Positions 1 through 13,066 are shown, counted from the stretch's first letter. The stretch: DNA of 64,000 bases from Vanessa cardui (GCF_905220365.1 NC_061154.1:4092001-4156000), one strand, 5' to 3'. Numbers and translations: made by a program. The notes: generated by a model from the letters alone, not told the origin.

Positions 1-117
1 ATCTTTCTGCTAGAATAATGGAGACTTCTACATTCGAGTGACATGAAAAAAAAAATTATTTACTTTTCTTTATTTAATTCTTATAAATATCTAAGAATTT
101 AAATAAAATGCATTAAT

Positions 118-123
118 TTTATT
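118..123 (-). terminator. Poly(A) signal of the 274-3608 gene
   Basis: On the minus strand these bases read AATAAA, about 150 bases past the stop codon at 274. A second AATAAA lies at 69-74. Either could direct 3' end formation. The rest of 1-273 is AT-rich 3' flank with nothing else recognised. Confidence 0.5.
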
Positions 124-273
124 TACTCAATCTATTTACATATTTTATTATTAAAATAAATTAAGATACCACAGTGGTTATTCTGTTATATCACGCAGCG
201 TCCACTCTTGATGAACACAGTCTGACATCACTGCCAAAAACCAAATTTATACCACTAAAAGTTTCAAGATAAT

Positions 274-3200
274 TTAAATTTTGTCACCATACTTAAGTTT
301 TCCTCTAACAATTGAAGTACCTTGATCCTGTGATCTAGCCGACTCCTGACTTTGTATCACCCTTGTTCTGAAATCTCTTCCTGACGTGTGGATATCTTTT
401 ACCATATAACGATCCCTGGGTTCCGTGAGTACGTTGCTGTAATTCGGTTGATGAGATGCGTCTTTATTTTTATTACCTGATTTTAAATCAGGTATATATT
501 TTGGAGATTCGGTGTGAGGATTTTCTGTACTTTGAAAATTATAAACATTTGAACTAGGCATGGGAGAGGTCGCTGAAGATGCAAACTCTGTCGTTGAAGG
601 AGTCGGCGCTGCAGCGTAATGAAAATTGTCGTTGGAAGCTTGAGGCACTGATATTTGTTCACCTTGAAGTGCCTTCGCAGCCATCATAGTATAATATTGA
701 TGTGCTTGAGAGGATTCTTTAATCGTATATGGTCCCGTTGTTACTGATTCACTATTTTGTGATTGATCAAATTGATCGTCATTTTCTAACGCCGTTGGGC
801 CATCGTCCAAGTCATCTACAAAACTTTGATCTTCTAAATGATCACCGTATGTTATGTGATCTTGGTTGCCGAATCTAATATTTTGTGTCGATATTGACTT
901 TTTATTTCCCTTTTTACTTTGATTTGAAAATGCAACGTCATTTTTATCCTCGGAAGCATAAACGTTTGACGAGGAGGCAAACGTGTCGTATTCATAGTTA
1001 TTTCCATACGAGTCTTTAAAATTAGCGAATGGATCTCTTACTTTTGTTAAACTTGACGGCGCAGAAGCTGATCCTGGAAATCTTTTAGGTTTATATTCGT
1101 GTACTACAGTCGATGACACAGAAAAAGGAGCTGGGGCACTAGCCTGCTGCAGTCGATAATCATTTGATGATTTGCCATAATATGTAGCTACAGAATTACG
1201 AGGCTTTTTATTTTCTTTGTACCCAAAATCAGGAATAGGCCTATAATCTTCAAAGTTTGCTTCACCAGAAACTTCGAACGAAGGTACGGTTAATGAGGGC
1301 CTCTGTACTTTACTTGGTCTACTGTTAGGAGAGTAAATGCTCTCATAGTAAGAGAAGTCATTCGATGTGGGCTTAGAGAACTTTTTACCTTTTTGAGATT
1401 GCTTTATTTTATGCCTTTTTTGCGAACCACTGATTCTCAAACCATTGCTATTATAAGAAACTTTTGGAGGCAAACCAAATGAATCCTTATTTAAATCTAT
1501 ATCCGAAGAAATTTCTCCGTGATCGTGAAATATATGATCATGTGTAACTTCGCGAGGATTATATGCAGCATATTCAAAGTGTCCCGTATTTCCTAAGGAC
1601 TGAAAATTACCAAAAGAGTGAGACGGTATGGCAATCAGTGTTTGAGAATTCTTGAATGGTATTATTCCTTGTCCAGTAGAAATACCAGGTACTCCATTAA
1701 AGTGATCAACACCAACTACGCCACCGATCTTTGGACCATCATCCAATATAACTTTATGTATATGTTCCTCGCTGTAGGTATGAATATGTTCTGTGTCACC
1801 GTCCACAATCTTCTCTACTCGCGGTGGCTTTCTTATTTTCCTTATTGTTCCAGAGCCATCAATGTCCGAATAAAATTGTTCATGGAAAGTCGATACTGGA
1901 TGTTCACCATCTGATGGGGGTGGGGGTTGAGGTTTGTTTCGTATAACTACTCGTTTTGGCTTAACCTTTCGTATTACTTTCTTACGAGGTTGCTCGTTAA
2001 TTTTGATAATCTTTACTCGCTTTGGAGGATGACCAGAAGGATGCCCCACGCTCGGAGATGAATAGGACGAGGGAACATATTCAGCTGGCTCGGGAGCCGT
2101 ATCGTAATCTGATTCATCTATATCCGAGGGCGTTGGACCGTAGTATCCACGAGCATGGTATAAAGGCAGGAGTTGCGACGCCGCAGGGGAGATACTGGGT
2201 AGCCGTGGCTGGGATTCGTCGTAAAGATCCACGGAGTTTATTGGTACAATATTTGCCATAGCAGGCAAAACGTTCGTAGATACCGCCACTGTGCCCTCGG
2301 CACTCGGCATATAAGCCGGTGCATATTGTGAGGATGCAGGGTGGTTCGTTATGTATATTTTCTTATGATGGTGGATATGCTTCACTTTCTGTGGTAGATG
2401 TATGCGGATCTTTTTCCTGTAACAAGAGAAAATTAGTGGTGGTATACTATTGGCTATTTATACAGTTTTTTTATTGTAACGAAAATTATAATTGTATGAG
2501 GAAAGTACATTGAAGGCACGTCATTCGCATGCAAGCTAGTTAGTTTTTGTAGCGGTTCCGCCTAGAGTCAACGCACGCGTGACTCGACAGGCTTTCCCTC
2601 TCGACGTCGCGACATCGCTACCCTGTTTGCACACCACACATGATATACAGCCAGTAAACAAATTCCGTCTTGTAATTACGTTAATCTATATCATACGAGG
2701 ATGGTTAACTTAGACTTTCTAAAGCTATTTATTATAACGCCCCATTTATTAACTGCGGTTGACAATTTTTATCGCCTTGCTAGATTAGGATACTAATTAA
2801 TTAATTTTAGTCGCTGATGCATTTTTACTTAGAATATAATTGCAATCGCGCAGCGTAAAATATACGACAAATTATTACAAAAGATTGTCTTTGTATAGTA
2901 ATAGAAAATACAATGTTTATAATATATGTATATTGTTTAGAAATACGTGTATAAAATATATGTATATTTATTACAAACTTACTTAGGTCCATCTGCCTTT
3001 ACAGAGATGGAAGCAACAGCTACAAGAAGAGTGAACTGTAAAAATAGAAAAAATAGGTTATTATACTAATTTTTTCCTTATTATTTACAATAATTTCCAA
3101 TTCATTTAGATTTTCAAAAATATATTTCCTATTGTCTAATATATATCATTTAATAATTATGCCATACAGATTAAAACTCAACTTAGGTATGTATCTACAT

Positions 3201-3608
3201 ATATTTTAAAATATTTTTATTCTATCTGTGACATAAACTTAAATGTAATAAAATTAAAAATAAAGTCAGTGTTATTATTTTTTGAGCACTTTTCAAAGTG
3301 TACTTTTTTCCCTCGAATTAATTTTATATTTTTATTTTTGTTAAATGTAAATAATCAAGGCTTGAGATTGAGAGGGCTTAGAGGAGAGATTAATTATTTC
3401 AATTGATTTAAATTCAAGATCAATGTAAAAAAATCATATCACGAATACGATTGTCACAATGATCTCGATCTTCACCGAATATTATGCAATGTGATAAATA
3501 AATTCTTCACAATCACAAATAACACAAAAATAGCAACAGTCCTTTGCACTGATCACAATCACGATAGCATCACGATATCTTGATACCGACCAATTTCAAC
3601 CAATCCAT
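274..3608 (-). CDS. Large histidine-motif secreted protein, 737 aa, three exons
   Basis: Exons on the minus strand are 3608-3591 (MDWLKL, 18 bp), 3035-2983 (53 bp) and 2416-274. The second intron is canonical: donor GTAAGT, acceptor TTACAG. The first donor reads GTCGGT, which is weak. The exon is still favoured because this is the first ATG after a TATA box, it gives phase 0, and it completes a good signal peptide (residues 1-20, core LFTLLVAVASISV). Residues 24-43 carry the family motif KKKIRIHLPQKVKHIHHHKK. A very basic Pro-flanked stretch (155-185) and an EHIH...EEHIH segment (233-248) follow. The remaining ~490 residues are low-complexity, rich in Ser, Asn, Tyr, Gln and Asp, with no domain I recognise. 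Secretion is well supported. A cuticle or matrix role is inferred from composition and from the paralogs at 28212, 40163 and 46882. It is far longer than those paralogs because of its tail. Confidence 0.85.
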
Positions 3609-3745
3609 CGCCGGGTGTTGCTTATCGGCGAGAGCCGAATTTCGTATTCACTTATGTTTATTAAATTTTTTGTTAATTTTAACGATGGACAAAACGGCAC
3701 AGGACTTGAGGCTAGTATGATAATTGGCCGCGATGCGCGTGTTCA

Positions 3746-3752
3746 TTTATAA
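3746..3752 (-). promoter_or_regulatory. TATA box upstream of the 274-3608 gene
   Basis: The minus strand reads TATAAAT here, which would place transcription start near 3718. No ATG occurs between there and 3608, so the 3608 ATG would be the first one in the transcript. A competing initiator-like ATCAGT lies near 3549, but no usable start codon with a phase 0 donor follows it. Confidence 0.4.
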
Positions 3753-4007
3753 CATTCATTTTCACGCCTGAAAGATTATAACGTAGCTCATGTGTGCGTA
3801 AACCAATTGCGGGGTAAGTAAGACTTTAGTGAGTAAAGAGGGATTTAAATTGTATGAATTTTGAGGAACATCCTTGCTTTTCTTTCTTGCTGGAAAAACG
3901 TGTTAAGCGCTTCCCCTACGTAATGGAAGTTTATGTGGAACTCCTAGACGCCGAGTGTGCCCAGGTACACCGGAATACCTATTAAAAAACCAGCGAAAAA
4001 GAAAAAG

Positions 4008-4038
4008 AAAAGACAAAGAGGGTACCTCTTTGTCTTTT
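4008..4038. repeat. Hairpin with 13 bp arms
   Basis: Arms AAAAGACAAAGAG (4008-4020) and its exact reverse complement (4026-4038) flank a 5-base loop. It lies in intergenic DNA, and no flanking element was identified. Confidence 0.6.
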
Positions 4039-4930
4039 CGGTGGGCGCAACGGGATCGATATGAGGAAAATCCTGAAAAACACGGAGAGTTAGATCGGTT
4101 ACAGTAAATCATCCTTGCTTATACTTGATCACCCAGTGGAGGGTGGTAGATAAATGCAGTCTTTTAGTTTATTTGTGCTTGCGTCGTTGGTTTCGAAAAC
4201 GCTTATATTATGTACACTAAAAAGAGGGTTATGTTCATAGCTAAGTTAATAAGAGTAAAATTAATATTAGATTTCGTTTTTGAAATATACTATATTGGTC
4301 TAACGATTTTGAATTTATTAAAATTATCCTTCCATGCTTAAACATCTGAACTAATTTAGATGAAGATGGGTAAAGTATCTCTTTACCAAACTTTAAGTCA
4401 GAAATAATTTCCTAAGTACGGCAAAATGGGAGGTAGCGAAGTCTAATATAGAAGAGTTATTGATGGACAAGTGTAACTTACGATACTTAATTATATCCAA
4501 GCCGACGAAAGTGCGGGAAATTTTATTTAAAATTCTGCCAAATTGACTATTATACGGTTTTTACTAATGACGGAATGACTCTCGAGGAACATTTAGACAT
4601 ACTGGCAATTCATTGAACTATTAAGTGAAATATGATAGCATTAAGATGTACATACATTATGACATTTTTTTTTTTCTGTAGACCCTCATTCTACACGCGC
4701 AAATTCGATAAATTAAATTTGGAATTGATTTACAATATGTTTAATGACCGTAAGCATCAACAAAAAAGTTTATTGTTATTCATGGCAGATTTTCTGTAAG
4801 GCTTTATCAAATGAAATATGTACCTACCTAATATGTACCTACATATTTGAAATAATTTACGATATAATTATAGCTCATCAACTATTTACACTGGTTAGCA
4901 AATACATTGACAAAAATTACATTAATTTAG

Positions 4931-5229
4931 AGCTGAGATGGCCCAGTGGTTAGAACGCGTGCATCTTAACCGATGATTTCGGGTTCAAACCCAGGCAAGC
5001 ACCGCTATATATATGTATGTGCTTAATTTGTGTTTATAATTCATCTCGTGCTCGGCGGTGAAGGAAAACATCGTGAGTAAACCTGCATGTGTCTAATTTC
5101 ACCGAAATTCAGCCACATGTGCAGTCCACCAACCCGCATTGGAACAGCGTGGTGGAATATGTTCCAAACCCTCTCCTTAATGGGAGAGGAGCACTTAGTC
5201 CAGCAGTGGAAAATTTACCAGGCTGTTAC
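4931..5229 (+). mobile_element. tRNA-derived SINE, near full length
   Basis: The head holds an A box TGGCCCAGTGG and a B box GGTTCAAACC, both matching the pol III consensus. The body (the CATCTCGTGCTCGGCGGTGA region, the GGAACAGCGTGGTGGAATAT region and a CCAGCAGTGG tail) recurs at 8737, 14663, 18158, 21020(-), 51157 and 51734(-). It belongs to the common lepidopteran SINE type and is not a tRNA gene. Confidence 0.9.
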
Positions 5230-5989
5230 TTTACATTTTTTATATTCATTTAAAGAAAGCAGAAGTAAGTGGAGTGAACAATATATAGTGACGTTGTTCC
5301 TTATACATTTATAAATTGCATTTGTGAAATCAATGAACAGACACACGCTTTACATTTCATTTTTATGAACGAACAATATTAACATACGTTTTTAATATGC
5401 GGCAAATTGTAATAGTCTCGTATACAAGTGTAATACATGTAGATACTTGTACTTTTATAGTCGTAGGATAATAAATTTATGGCTGAGGATGCGTCGAATA
5501 GAACGCCAATCAGAATCAGCTGGACTCGGTAAGTAATCTTAAATTAATCGAGTTATATAACGCACAAATGACACGTTAATTTTATTAATTCTGTTAAGAG
5601 ATGACAGTGCATACTGATAGATGTCCAATACGCATGCGCGGTGGAAGTCTGGTATACAAGGATTGTCTACCAGGTTGATTATTCTTTTCTCCATGAAACA
5701 AGTTATATTTAAATTACGTTAAGCCTTACTTATACTTCAAGCGCTTCTCTATAGAAACTATTTTGCTATACATAAAGATTTGTTCAATGATTTCAAAGTG
5801 TCATAATTTTCATGCTATTTTCCGTTCAATCCACATTTCTATGTCATATAAATATAAGGATAGTATTCATGTAGATTTGTAGTAAATATATTTTATTTAT
5901 ATATTTATTTAAATACTTTATTGTATTACTTTATTGTATTTAGTTTATTGTGAGTCGTAGCCAACAGAGAGATAGAAGGTGGTGTAAAA

Positions 5990-6090
5990 TAGACTACATA
6001 CATAGATACAAATAATATAATACATACATAAACTACTACATAGATATAGCTAGATACATAAATACATACAAATATACAGATATATAGAAA
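5990..6090. repeat. Degenerate ATAC/ATAG simple repeat
   Basis: The stretch is dominated by imperfect ATACATA and ATAGATA units. No coding signal was found. The short minus-strand reading frame across it is a by-product of the repeat. Confidence 0.5.
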
Positions 6091-6489
6091 TAACAACTGG
6101 TATCTAGTCGCCATTCAGTGTGAGATATATTGATTTGTAAACTATAAAATAATGTATATTTCAATTATATATTGAATTAAAAAGTTAATATGTACATATA
6201 GTTATAGATACGCTATATGAACTACTAAAGCGCATTTCAACAGCCAATTTGTATCTTGGAAAGATAGATTAATACGATAGTGCCGATAAAGTACTCCTGA
6301 GCGTCGCGTGCGCACCCGATCGCATACGTCCGCATTAACGCATTACATACTTGGCTAGGGTTGCCAGTTGCCGCAAATAACATAGCCAGTCATTAAATTT
6401 TCTTTTTTCCCTAAAGTATATTTCCAAAATAATTATGTCTTTGAGATATAAAAAATATAATATATATTTCCAGAGTAATATGAATAAAA

Positions 6490-6885
6490 AAAAATCAAAA
6501 TAAACATTATTCAAGTAGGCTTTTACAAGCACTTTTGATACGTCATTTTACAATTAATTGAAGCTACCACCAGTTCGGAAAGCAGATTCTACCGAGAAGA
6601 ACCGGCAAGAAACTCAGTAGTTACTCTTTTTTAACATTTAAAAAAATACAAAGTCTAGTTAATTAAATACAATTATATAAATTATTATATCCTGCTTGGA
6701 AGTTAACAGGTATCAACTCTACGCTTTTTTATCTATAAAATTTTGTATCGAATAATATGCCTTTCTTACCAATGTATTTTTTATAAACGATTTGAATTTA
6801 CGATACGGCAAAGTTAAAAATGTCTGCGGAATTTTATCATAGAAACGGATATTGTAGTTGGAATAGTTTATCCATTCAATAATAA
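6490..6885 (-). mobile_element. 5'-truncated LINE fragment with C-terminal coding remnant
   Basis: Read on the minus strand, about 6845-6720 translates to FYDKIPQTFLTLPYRKF followed by a KAYYSIQNFI segment, then a stop. This resembles the C-terminal end of lepidopteran non-LTR retrotransposon reverse transcriptase polyproteins. The following 3' region carries the CTTGCCGGTTCTTCTCGGTA block, also found in decayed form at 9362, 36045(+) and 38300. The element is 5'-truncated and dead. The assignment to a non-LTR element is from memory of the family; the clade is not certain. Confidence 0.6.
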
Positions 6886-7688
6886 TAGTTGTACATAGTT
6901 TAAAGTATTTACAATAAACCGTATTCGTAAGTAGTAGTTTTATAATTTATTTTTTAAAACTGTTGTCCTAAATGACGATTGAGTTAATTTTAGGCACAAC
7001 AGACCAAACATTTTAGTATTTAAAACAGCTCAATAAAACATGGAATATTATTGTAATGATATACAACATATTTTAGTGAATATTTATTGGGCTAATTGAT
7101 TATGGACGATGATGATAGTGACAAAAGAATAAATTGGAAACGAAGCATTTTGATATTCATGATGGTTTGCGTATGGTTTGTATTAAAAAAAGTAAAATGA
7201 GATTATTTATTTTTCTACAACAAAGAGGTTTTAATTAAAAATATTTATATAATATTTGCAACCCTGATCGTGTCTCGATCACATAATCGTAGCAATAAAC
7301 TGTTTGTTATAGAGGAAACCGACACGCATAGCCCAATAGCTCACGTTAATGCTCCATTTAATCATTATTTATGAAAATCCTAAACCGAATAACAGGTTAA
7401 ATAATTATGATTCTAACGTAATACAAAAAATATATATATATTTACCGTCTAAAGGTTTATTAACAAATGATTCATACACGATCAAGCTGTCAGATAACCC
7501 TTTAGAGATATTCCGCTGGAAGAAACTCGAAACTCATCACAGAAACCAAAAACCAAATACCAAAAAGACATATCACCGTAAGTCGGTTGTCAATTTTAAA
7601 GGTGAGAAACGAAGTGAAATCTTATGTAATCGCGCAGTTCAGAATATACCTGTTAGCGACCCTTCAATCCGTGTCTAAGCTCGTAGAG

Positions 7689-7999
7689 TACGACACAACT
7701 CAGATGTAGCATCGGCAAAATTCGTAAAACCGATCACATCCGAATTAAGTAGGCTCTCCCAAATTATCAATATTTATCTCTTATGTGAATATGATCATTA
7801 CGCAAAACCTAATATCATATGACCTAATATATTCGTCAATTTGACACGTCGATTTACATGCACTCGCTTTCTCGGGTTGAACTGACGCGAGAATCTATAG
7901 CGTCAAATGGCGCGATAGGTAGCTATTTCTATTGGTTGTATAAAACGGCAGTAATCAGTTTTATAGAATTTGCCGATGCTACATCTAAGTTGTGTCGTA
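7689..7999. mobile_element. MITE with ~45 bp terminal inverted repeats (copy 1)
   Basis: The left end TACGACACAACTCAGATGTA and the following GCATCGGCAAAATTC are mirrored at the right end (GAATTTGCCGATGCTACATC to GTTGTGTCGTA). Inside are repeated CG-containing stretches but no ORF of note. A second copy lies at 31234-31566. The target duplication is unclear here. Confidence 0.75.
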
Positions 8000-8736
8000 G
8001 TATACTTTTTATTTATTTTAGTACTATTTTTACATTAAAAAGACAATTTTATATTCATTCAATATCAATCCTGCCGTGATAATTATCTTAGTGCAAGCCT
8101 AGCTCATAACAATAAAAAAATACATGCTATAACATTATTCATCTAATTATTAACACAGATAAGTCTTAAGTTGTAGTCAAACGTCACATGTATGTCGTTA
8201 TGTTTATTCATATTATATTTTATTATTCAATATTTATATTAAATAACTTTCCCTATATATGAAAGTATACTCGATTTAAACAATTACACGGCACTTGTGT
8301 TGTTATACAATGTTGAACATTTCCTATTAATATTACGTTACGATAGATCCGGTGGAAGTCTTTAATGCAAAATTAAAAAAAAAAACAACTATTTGGAGTC
8401 TATCATGCGAAAAATAACAATCATAGTTATACAAGATCTGTGGAGCTATTCGATCAGAATAACGCAGACTCGTTGTAGTACTCGATCGTGTTACAGCCGA
8501 AAGTGATTGCGAGAACGAATACAATAATTATCCGTCTGTCCGTTCAAAATCAACAACAACAGCAGCTCGACTCTTCTTCTTTAAAATCAAAATATGTTTT
8601 TTTTAGTTGTCTCAAAAAAATATATATGAGTATACGGATATTCGCTATTGCACCGAGTTTGTACATCCGAATCTCAAGTCCATTGATGTTACTGCAATCC
8701 TGTTGTTACATTATACAAGAATATTATTATATTAAT

Positions 8737-9025
8737 CCAGTGGTAGAACGTGTGCATCATAACCGATGATTGTGGGTTCAACCCAGGCAAGCACCGCTGA
8801 TTCATGTGCCTAATTTGTCTTTATAATTCATCTCGTGCTCAGCGGTGATGGAAAACATCGTGAGGAAACCTGCATGATTAACTTCATGTAAATTCTGCCA
8901 CATGTGTATTCCACCAACCCGCATTGGAACAGCGTGGTGGAATATGTTCCAAACCCTCTCCTCAAAAGAAGAGGAGGCCTTTAGCCCAAGAGTAATAGTA
9001 GTAAGAATTTACAAGCTGATGTTGG
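8737..9025 (+). mobile_element. tRNA-derived SINE, 5'-truncated and diverged
   Basis: This copy is from the same family as 4931. The A box is damaged (CCAGTGGTAGAACG, with a base lost) and the B box is shortened (GGGTTCAACCC). The body and the tail region are recognisable. Confidence 0.8.
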
Positions 9026-9115
9026 TGTTGTTTATTGTTGTATTATTACATACATATAATGTTATTATTCTTATGTTATATTGGCTTATCTACATAAACC
9101 TCTGAGTAGGCTCAT

Positions 9116-9278
9116 AAACGACCTCTGTGGTCGAGTGTTCTGTGCACCGGTTTTCATGGGTATGCCAGGTCCCGCCTTCGATTCCCAGCCGAGTCGATGT
9201 AGATTATGTTTGAGGTACCGTCGTTACTTCTGACTTTCCGTAAAACAAGTACATTAGCTACTTACATTGGGAAAAAAG
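9116..9278 (+). mobile_element. Second SINE-like family, internally deleted copy
   Basis: It shares CTCTGTGGTCGAGTGTT-like, GCACCGGTTTTCATGGGTA and GTACCGTCGTTACTTCTGA blocks with 36893-37101, but lacks about 40 bases in the middle (ATGTAGATTATGTTTGAGG joins the two parts). The other copy has a good B box (GGGTTCGATTCCCGG), so a tRNA-type pol III origin is likely. A LINE 3' scrap lies just downstream at about 9362-9392. Confidence 0.65.
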
Positions 9279-9399
9279 TAAAATATGTGATGTTGTCTCT
9301 TATAAAAAAGGATTTATCAGTTGTCATGTGTCATATGTGTTGAAATAAAGGTAAAGTATCGGTTCAAAAGTAGATTCTGCCGAGAAGAACTAACAATAA

Positions 9400-10985
9400 C
9401 AACAACGGTAAAGTCTCACCTGATTCATTGTTTTTTTTCTTACGTAATACCTGGCCAAATGGCCAGGACTAATGATCCTATTATATTTCGACACTAGAAA
9501 CATTAATAATTAATAAATTGAACTAAGAATATACCTATATAAATGTTTGATAGACTTTACAAGAGCCAAGTGTATTTGTTGGGCGGTAGTTTATTGTGTA
9601 TTCAGGTCTCCCGAAGCATCTATGCATACATATTAATAAACCAATCATATGGCTATATTATATTCTATTCGATAATAATACCTTATTAATTCAGCATATA
9701 CAACTTGCAGGCTAACAGTTATCTTGTTGTGTGACCCATGTATGTGGATAAGATTTTGTCTTTTACCAAAACTGTGTAACTTTATATAACTGCGTATATT
9801 TTCTGGTCTGTCTTAGAAGATTTGATTCGTGTGTAAATGTGGTATACATTTTTTATAGTTCCTGCATTTAGGGGTAACGGTTAATGAAAAGGCGTATTCG
9901 ATATTCAAATAGAAAAGTATTTAATTAATATACAAGGAAACGTGCAACAATTACTGTTGTTTATAAATAGTATTTTCTCCTGGAGTAAAAATTATCAAAC
10001 GTGTTAATCATTATACATAACAATTTGTGATATCTCAACAGGTAGCGGGAAAAATAACGATGTATGTTATATTAGTTTATGTGTGTAATGTAAACATTTT
10101 CCGGCTTTCTAATAAGATTTTCCATTCATAGTAAAACTGTTATTCGAATCAACACGTGTATACATTTTATCCGATGGGGACCAATTCTTCTCTCTTCTTC
10201 TGCTTTTTCAAATAAAGCAAGTCGTTTGACTTGTTTAGTTTGCTGTACATCGAAATCAAATTAAATCAAAATATCGACATTTGCCATTATTGAAGTTTTT
10301 TAAAAACTACGTCTACTGTCAGAAATCGAGCAGAATAAAATCCTATATTATGAGTTTAATTTATATATTACGTGAATCGGATGAAAGTCTGTTACATATT
10401 TATAGTTTGTTATATATCTAAAATCGAAGATTAAGATAATCAAACCTCACATTTACATATGCCATAGAATAATAACATAGATAGAACTTGCATACAATTT
10501 ATATGTAAGTCAAAATTGGGGTAGTTCTATTAAATATCAATATTGTTTTAATGTTATAAATCCGAAACATTTCTTTCCATATATTTCCTAAATATACAAA
10601 AATATGAATACAGAGTATCGGTCAGAATATAATATAAACCTATGTATTTAAAACGCCAAGGAGATGAATCGAATAAAAAATTGATAGTACAAATTGTATT
10701 GTATTTGTAATTCTCAATGATGAATTTGCTTGCGGGTTAGAATCAATGCTGCATCTCCTTCCTTCGAATGTTAAATCAATGATGAGATAAATACATCAGT
10801 GTTACTTAAAGCGGTTAACCAAAAAGGTTAAGGTCGGTCGTTAAAGTATGTCATCAAGTTAGTATTCATAATTTACTATACAATGTCATTTCTCCTAGTA
10901 CAAGTGTTATACATTTTTTTAATGTTATTTGCTTTGGCCTTGGCGTTGACATGAATATTATAAACGCGTGGGTGACGTTATCTGT
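9400..10985. other. Intergenic DNA without recognised features
   Basis: AT-rich sequence with frequent stops in all frames. I see no exon-like frame, repeat family member or RNA gene here. Confidence 0.5.
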
Positions 10986-10989
10986 CGGT

Positions 10990-11140
10990 GTATCACGCTT
11001 TCACGGCCCAAACCACTGAACCGATTTCGATGAAATGTTTCATGCAAGCTTGAAATAAGGGGTAGGCTTGTTCTGACACCTGACAGCTAACACCTAAAAG
11101 AGAAGCTCCGGGCGACCACTTTCTTTGATAAAATTTAATC
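10990..11140. mobile_element. Decayed transposon-derived repeat
   Basis: It contains TCACGGCCCAAACCACTGAA followed by CCGATTTCGATGAAATGTTT, a phrase typical of degenerate interspersed repeats in Lepidoptera. The short minus-strand reading frame across it (10993-11181) is not a gene. The class is not determined. Confidence 0.35.
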
Positions 11141-11451
11141 CATATGCTATACATGTACACATGGGAACTTACATTATCCAATTAGATATGGTACCGCTTA
11201 TCTGTGCCAGAGGTACACTTGACAAAATGATATTCATTCTGATTTTGGCCACATGCTAAACTATTTGCTGTTTTACCAATTCTCATATTTACATTGAATC
11301 TCATAATGTTTCTTTTTGCTTTGTACTACATATAGGCAGAATTTTTCACATGATTATTTGTCAGGAATCTAACCCACTTATGACTTTTTAACACTTGTTT
11401 GTAAACTTTTTGAAGTTGTATCTTAGAATCGATGTATATTTTTTTTTGCTA

Positions 11452-11698
11452 TAGGTATACGGACGAGCACATGGGCCACCTGACGGTAAGTGGTCACCAA
11501 TTATAGACACTTTCACTGTTAGAAATATTAACCATTTCTTACATCTTTCAACCTTGGAAACTAAGATTATATGTCCCTGGTGCCTGTAATTACACTGGAT
11601 CACTCTTCAAACCGGAACACAAAAAAACCAAGTGCTGTTGTTTGGCGCTAGAATATCAGTCGGTGGTACATACCCAGGCTTGCATAAAGACCTACATT
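11452..11698 (+). mobile_element. Dispersed repeat family C, copy 1
   Basis: It shares in order GGACGAGCACATGGG, CACCTGACGGTAAGTGGTCA, GAAATATTAACCATT, ATGTCCCTGGTGCCTGTA, CTCTTCAAACCGGAACACAA and GGTGGTACATACCCAGG with 35478-35757. More decayed pieces lie at 25040-25205 and, on the minus strand, 62618-62705. It has no coding capacity and is probably a SINE or non-autonomous element. Confidence 0.7.
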
Positions 11699-12732
11699 TG
11701 CCTGAAACAGGGCGTTTAAAAAATGTAATTGTATAGAAAGATTTCGATAAAAAAAAACTGATATCCTAATGTAAATCTCATCGTTCGTTCCCACAGAAAA
11801 TTGATCTCGACTATTAAAATGTTACGAGGCAGTAACCAGGGTAATTGTGCCCAATTTCTGAACCGTTTTATTACCCATGCAACTATTAAATTGTTATCTC
11901 GGTCCGTCAGTCTTTCTACGCTTCAGTAAAGTTTCTCGGACGTTAAAAGTATTCTGTGACCCTTGCTTGTTTCGTTGAAAACGTATGAATTGAATAAAAA
12001 TACACTTCAGTTAATAATAAATAATACTGCCCAGAGGATCGGAATTGCGATTCAACAGGGAAATGCTGCTAGCATTCTTGCCACCATTCCACGCGGTCAA
12101 GATTTATACAGTAACTAGTTTTAGTTCATATTTGTATATATATATTTAAGCATTTAATGTTGTTAATTCATAAATAAATTAATACATGACAGTTAAACTT
12201 CAGTTAATATTAAATAGTAACATTTGCCATAAATATTTTATCTTTATTCACAGGTTCACAGGATAATTTTAACGTCCAAAAAGCTAATATTAGCTATTTA
12301 ATAAAAATCGGTACAGTCTATATTTTTCGAACGTGAAATAATTCCGACTTTTATGAGATTTACGTCCGGGATCTGGATGGCAATCATTCTTTGTCACTTG
12401 AAATGTCATATCATGCCCGTTGCGTCGTTTTCCTATCGATATATGAACCAGTTGCGATTCGATCGAAATTGGGTCGGATCATACCCAATACAAATAATTG
12501 CGCCTCAGTAACAATTAAGCTGCTGTATTTATTTTTTGGAAAAATCGAGGTTAGATCTGTAGAAAATTAGGAACGTAATATAATCGTTAAATATACTAAA
12601 AGTACTTAGTAGAATTGCCCTCCTGGTACTCTTTTCTGGTGGAAGAATCGTTCAACTACAAACATTATCTACATGTTTAAGCAACGCGTTCATACGCAAA
12701 CCCAGACTATACATATATATAGTGCATCACAT

Positions 12733-12828
12733 CATCAGCCCGTTTTTGTCCACTGCTGGACATAGCCCTCTCCAAGTGCACGCCACTGTGGTATTTCTCC
12801 GGCTACTCGCATCCAGCTCCTGCCTGGC
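12733..12828 (+). mobile_element. Transposon fragment
   Basis: It contains CATCATCAGCCCGTTTTTGT, CCACTGCTGGACATAGCCC and GCATCCAGCTCCTGCCTGGC blocks, which I recognise as a phrase repeated across lepidopteran genomes. It is bounded by repeats of ATATATAGTGCAT (12715 and 12834), a possible target duplication. The class is not certain. Confidence 0.5.
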
Positions 12829-13066
12829 TGTGTATATAGTGCATGGAATTGAAACTGAATATCGTTATTTAAGATTTTAGGTAAACACGCTCATTTTTAT
12901 TACTACAATTATTTATTTATTCACGTGAACAAACCATTCGTAGATAATGTCAAAATGTCGAACTCCACCGAATAAAAATAAAAGTATGGTAAATAACCCG
13001 TTTTAAATACTTGAATTAACGATTATTTTAAATATGGAATGCACTAAGCTTAATACATGTTGGTGA

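Noticed and set aside
1618..1914. Plus-strand frame of 98 codons
   Set aside because: It is antisense to the large exon of the 274-3608 gene, and its residues show no recognisable protein. The same holds for 2022-2261.
7349..7678. Plus-strand frame of 109 codons next to the MITE
   Set aside because: Low-complexity Lys/Asn/Ile composition typical of AT-rich DNA, with no splice partner, promoter or recognised domain. A gene cannot be supported.
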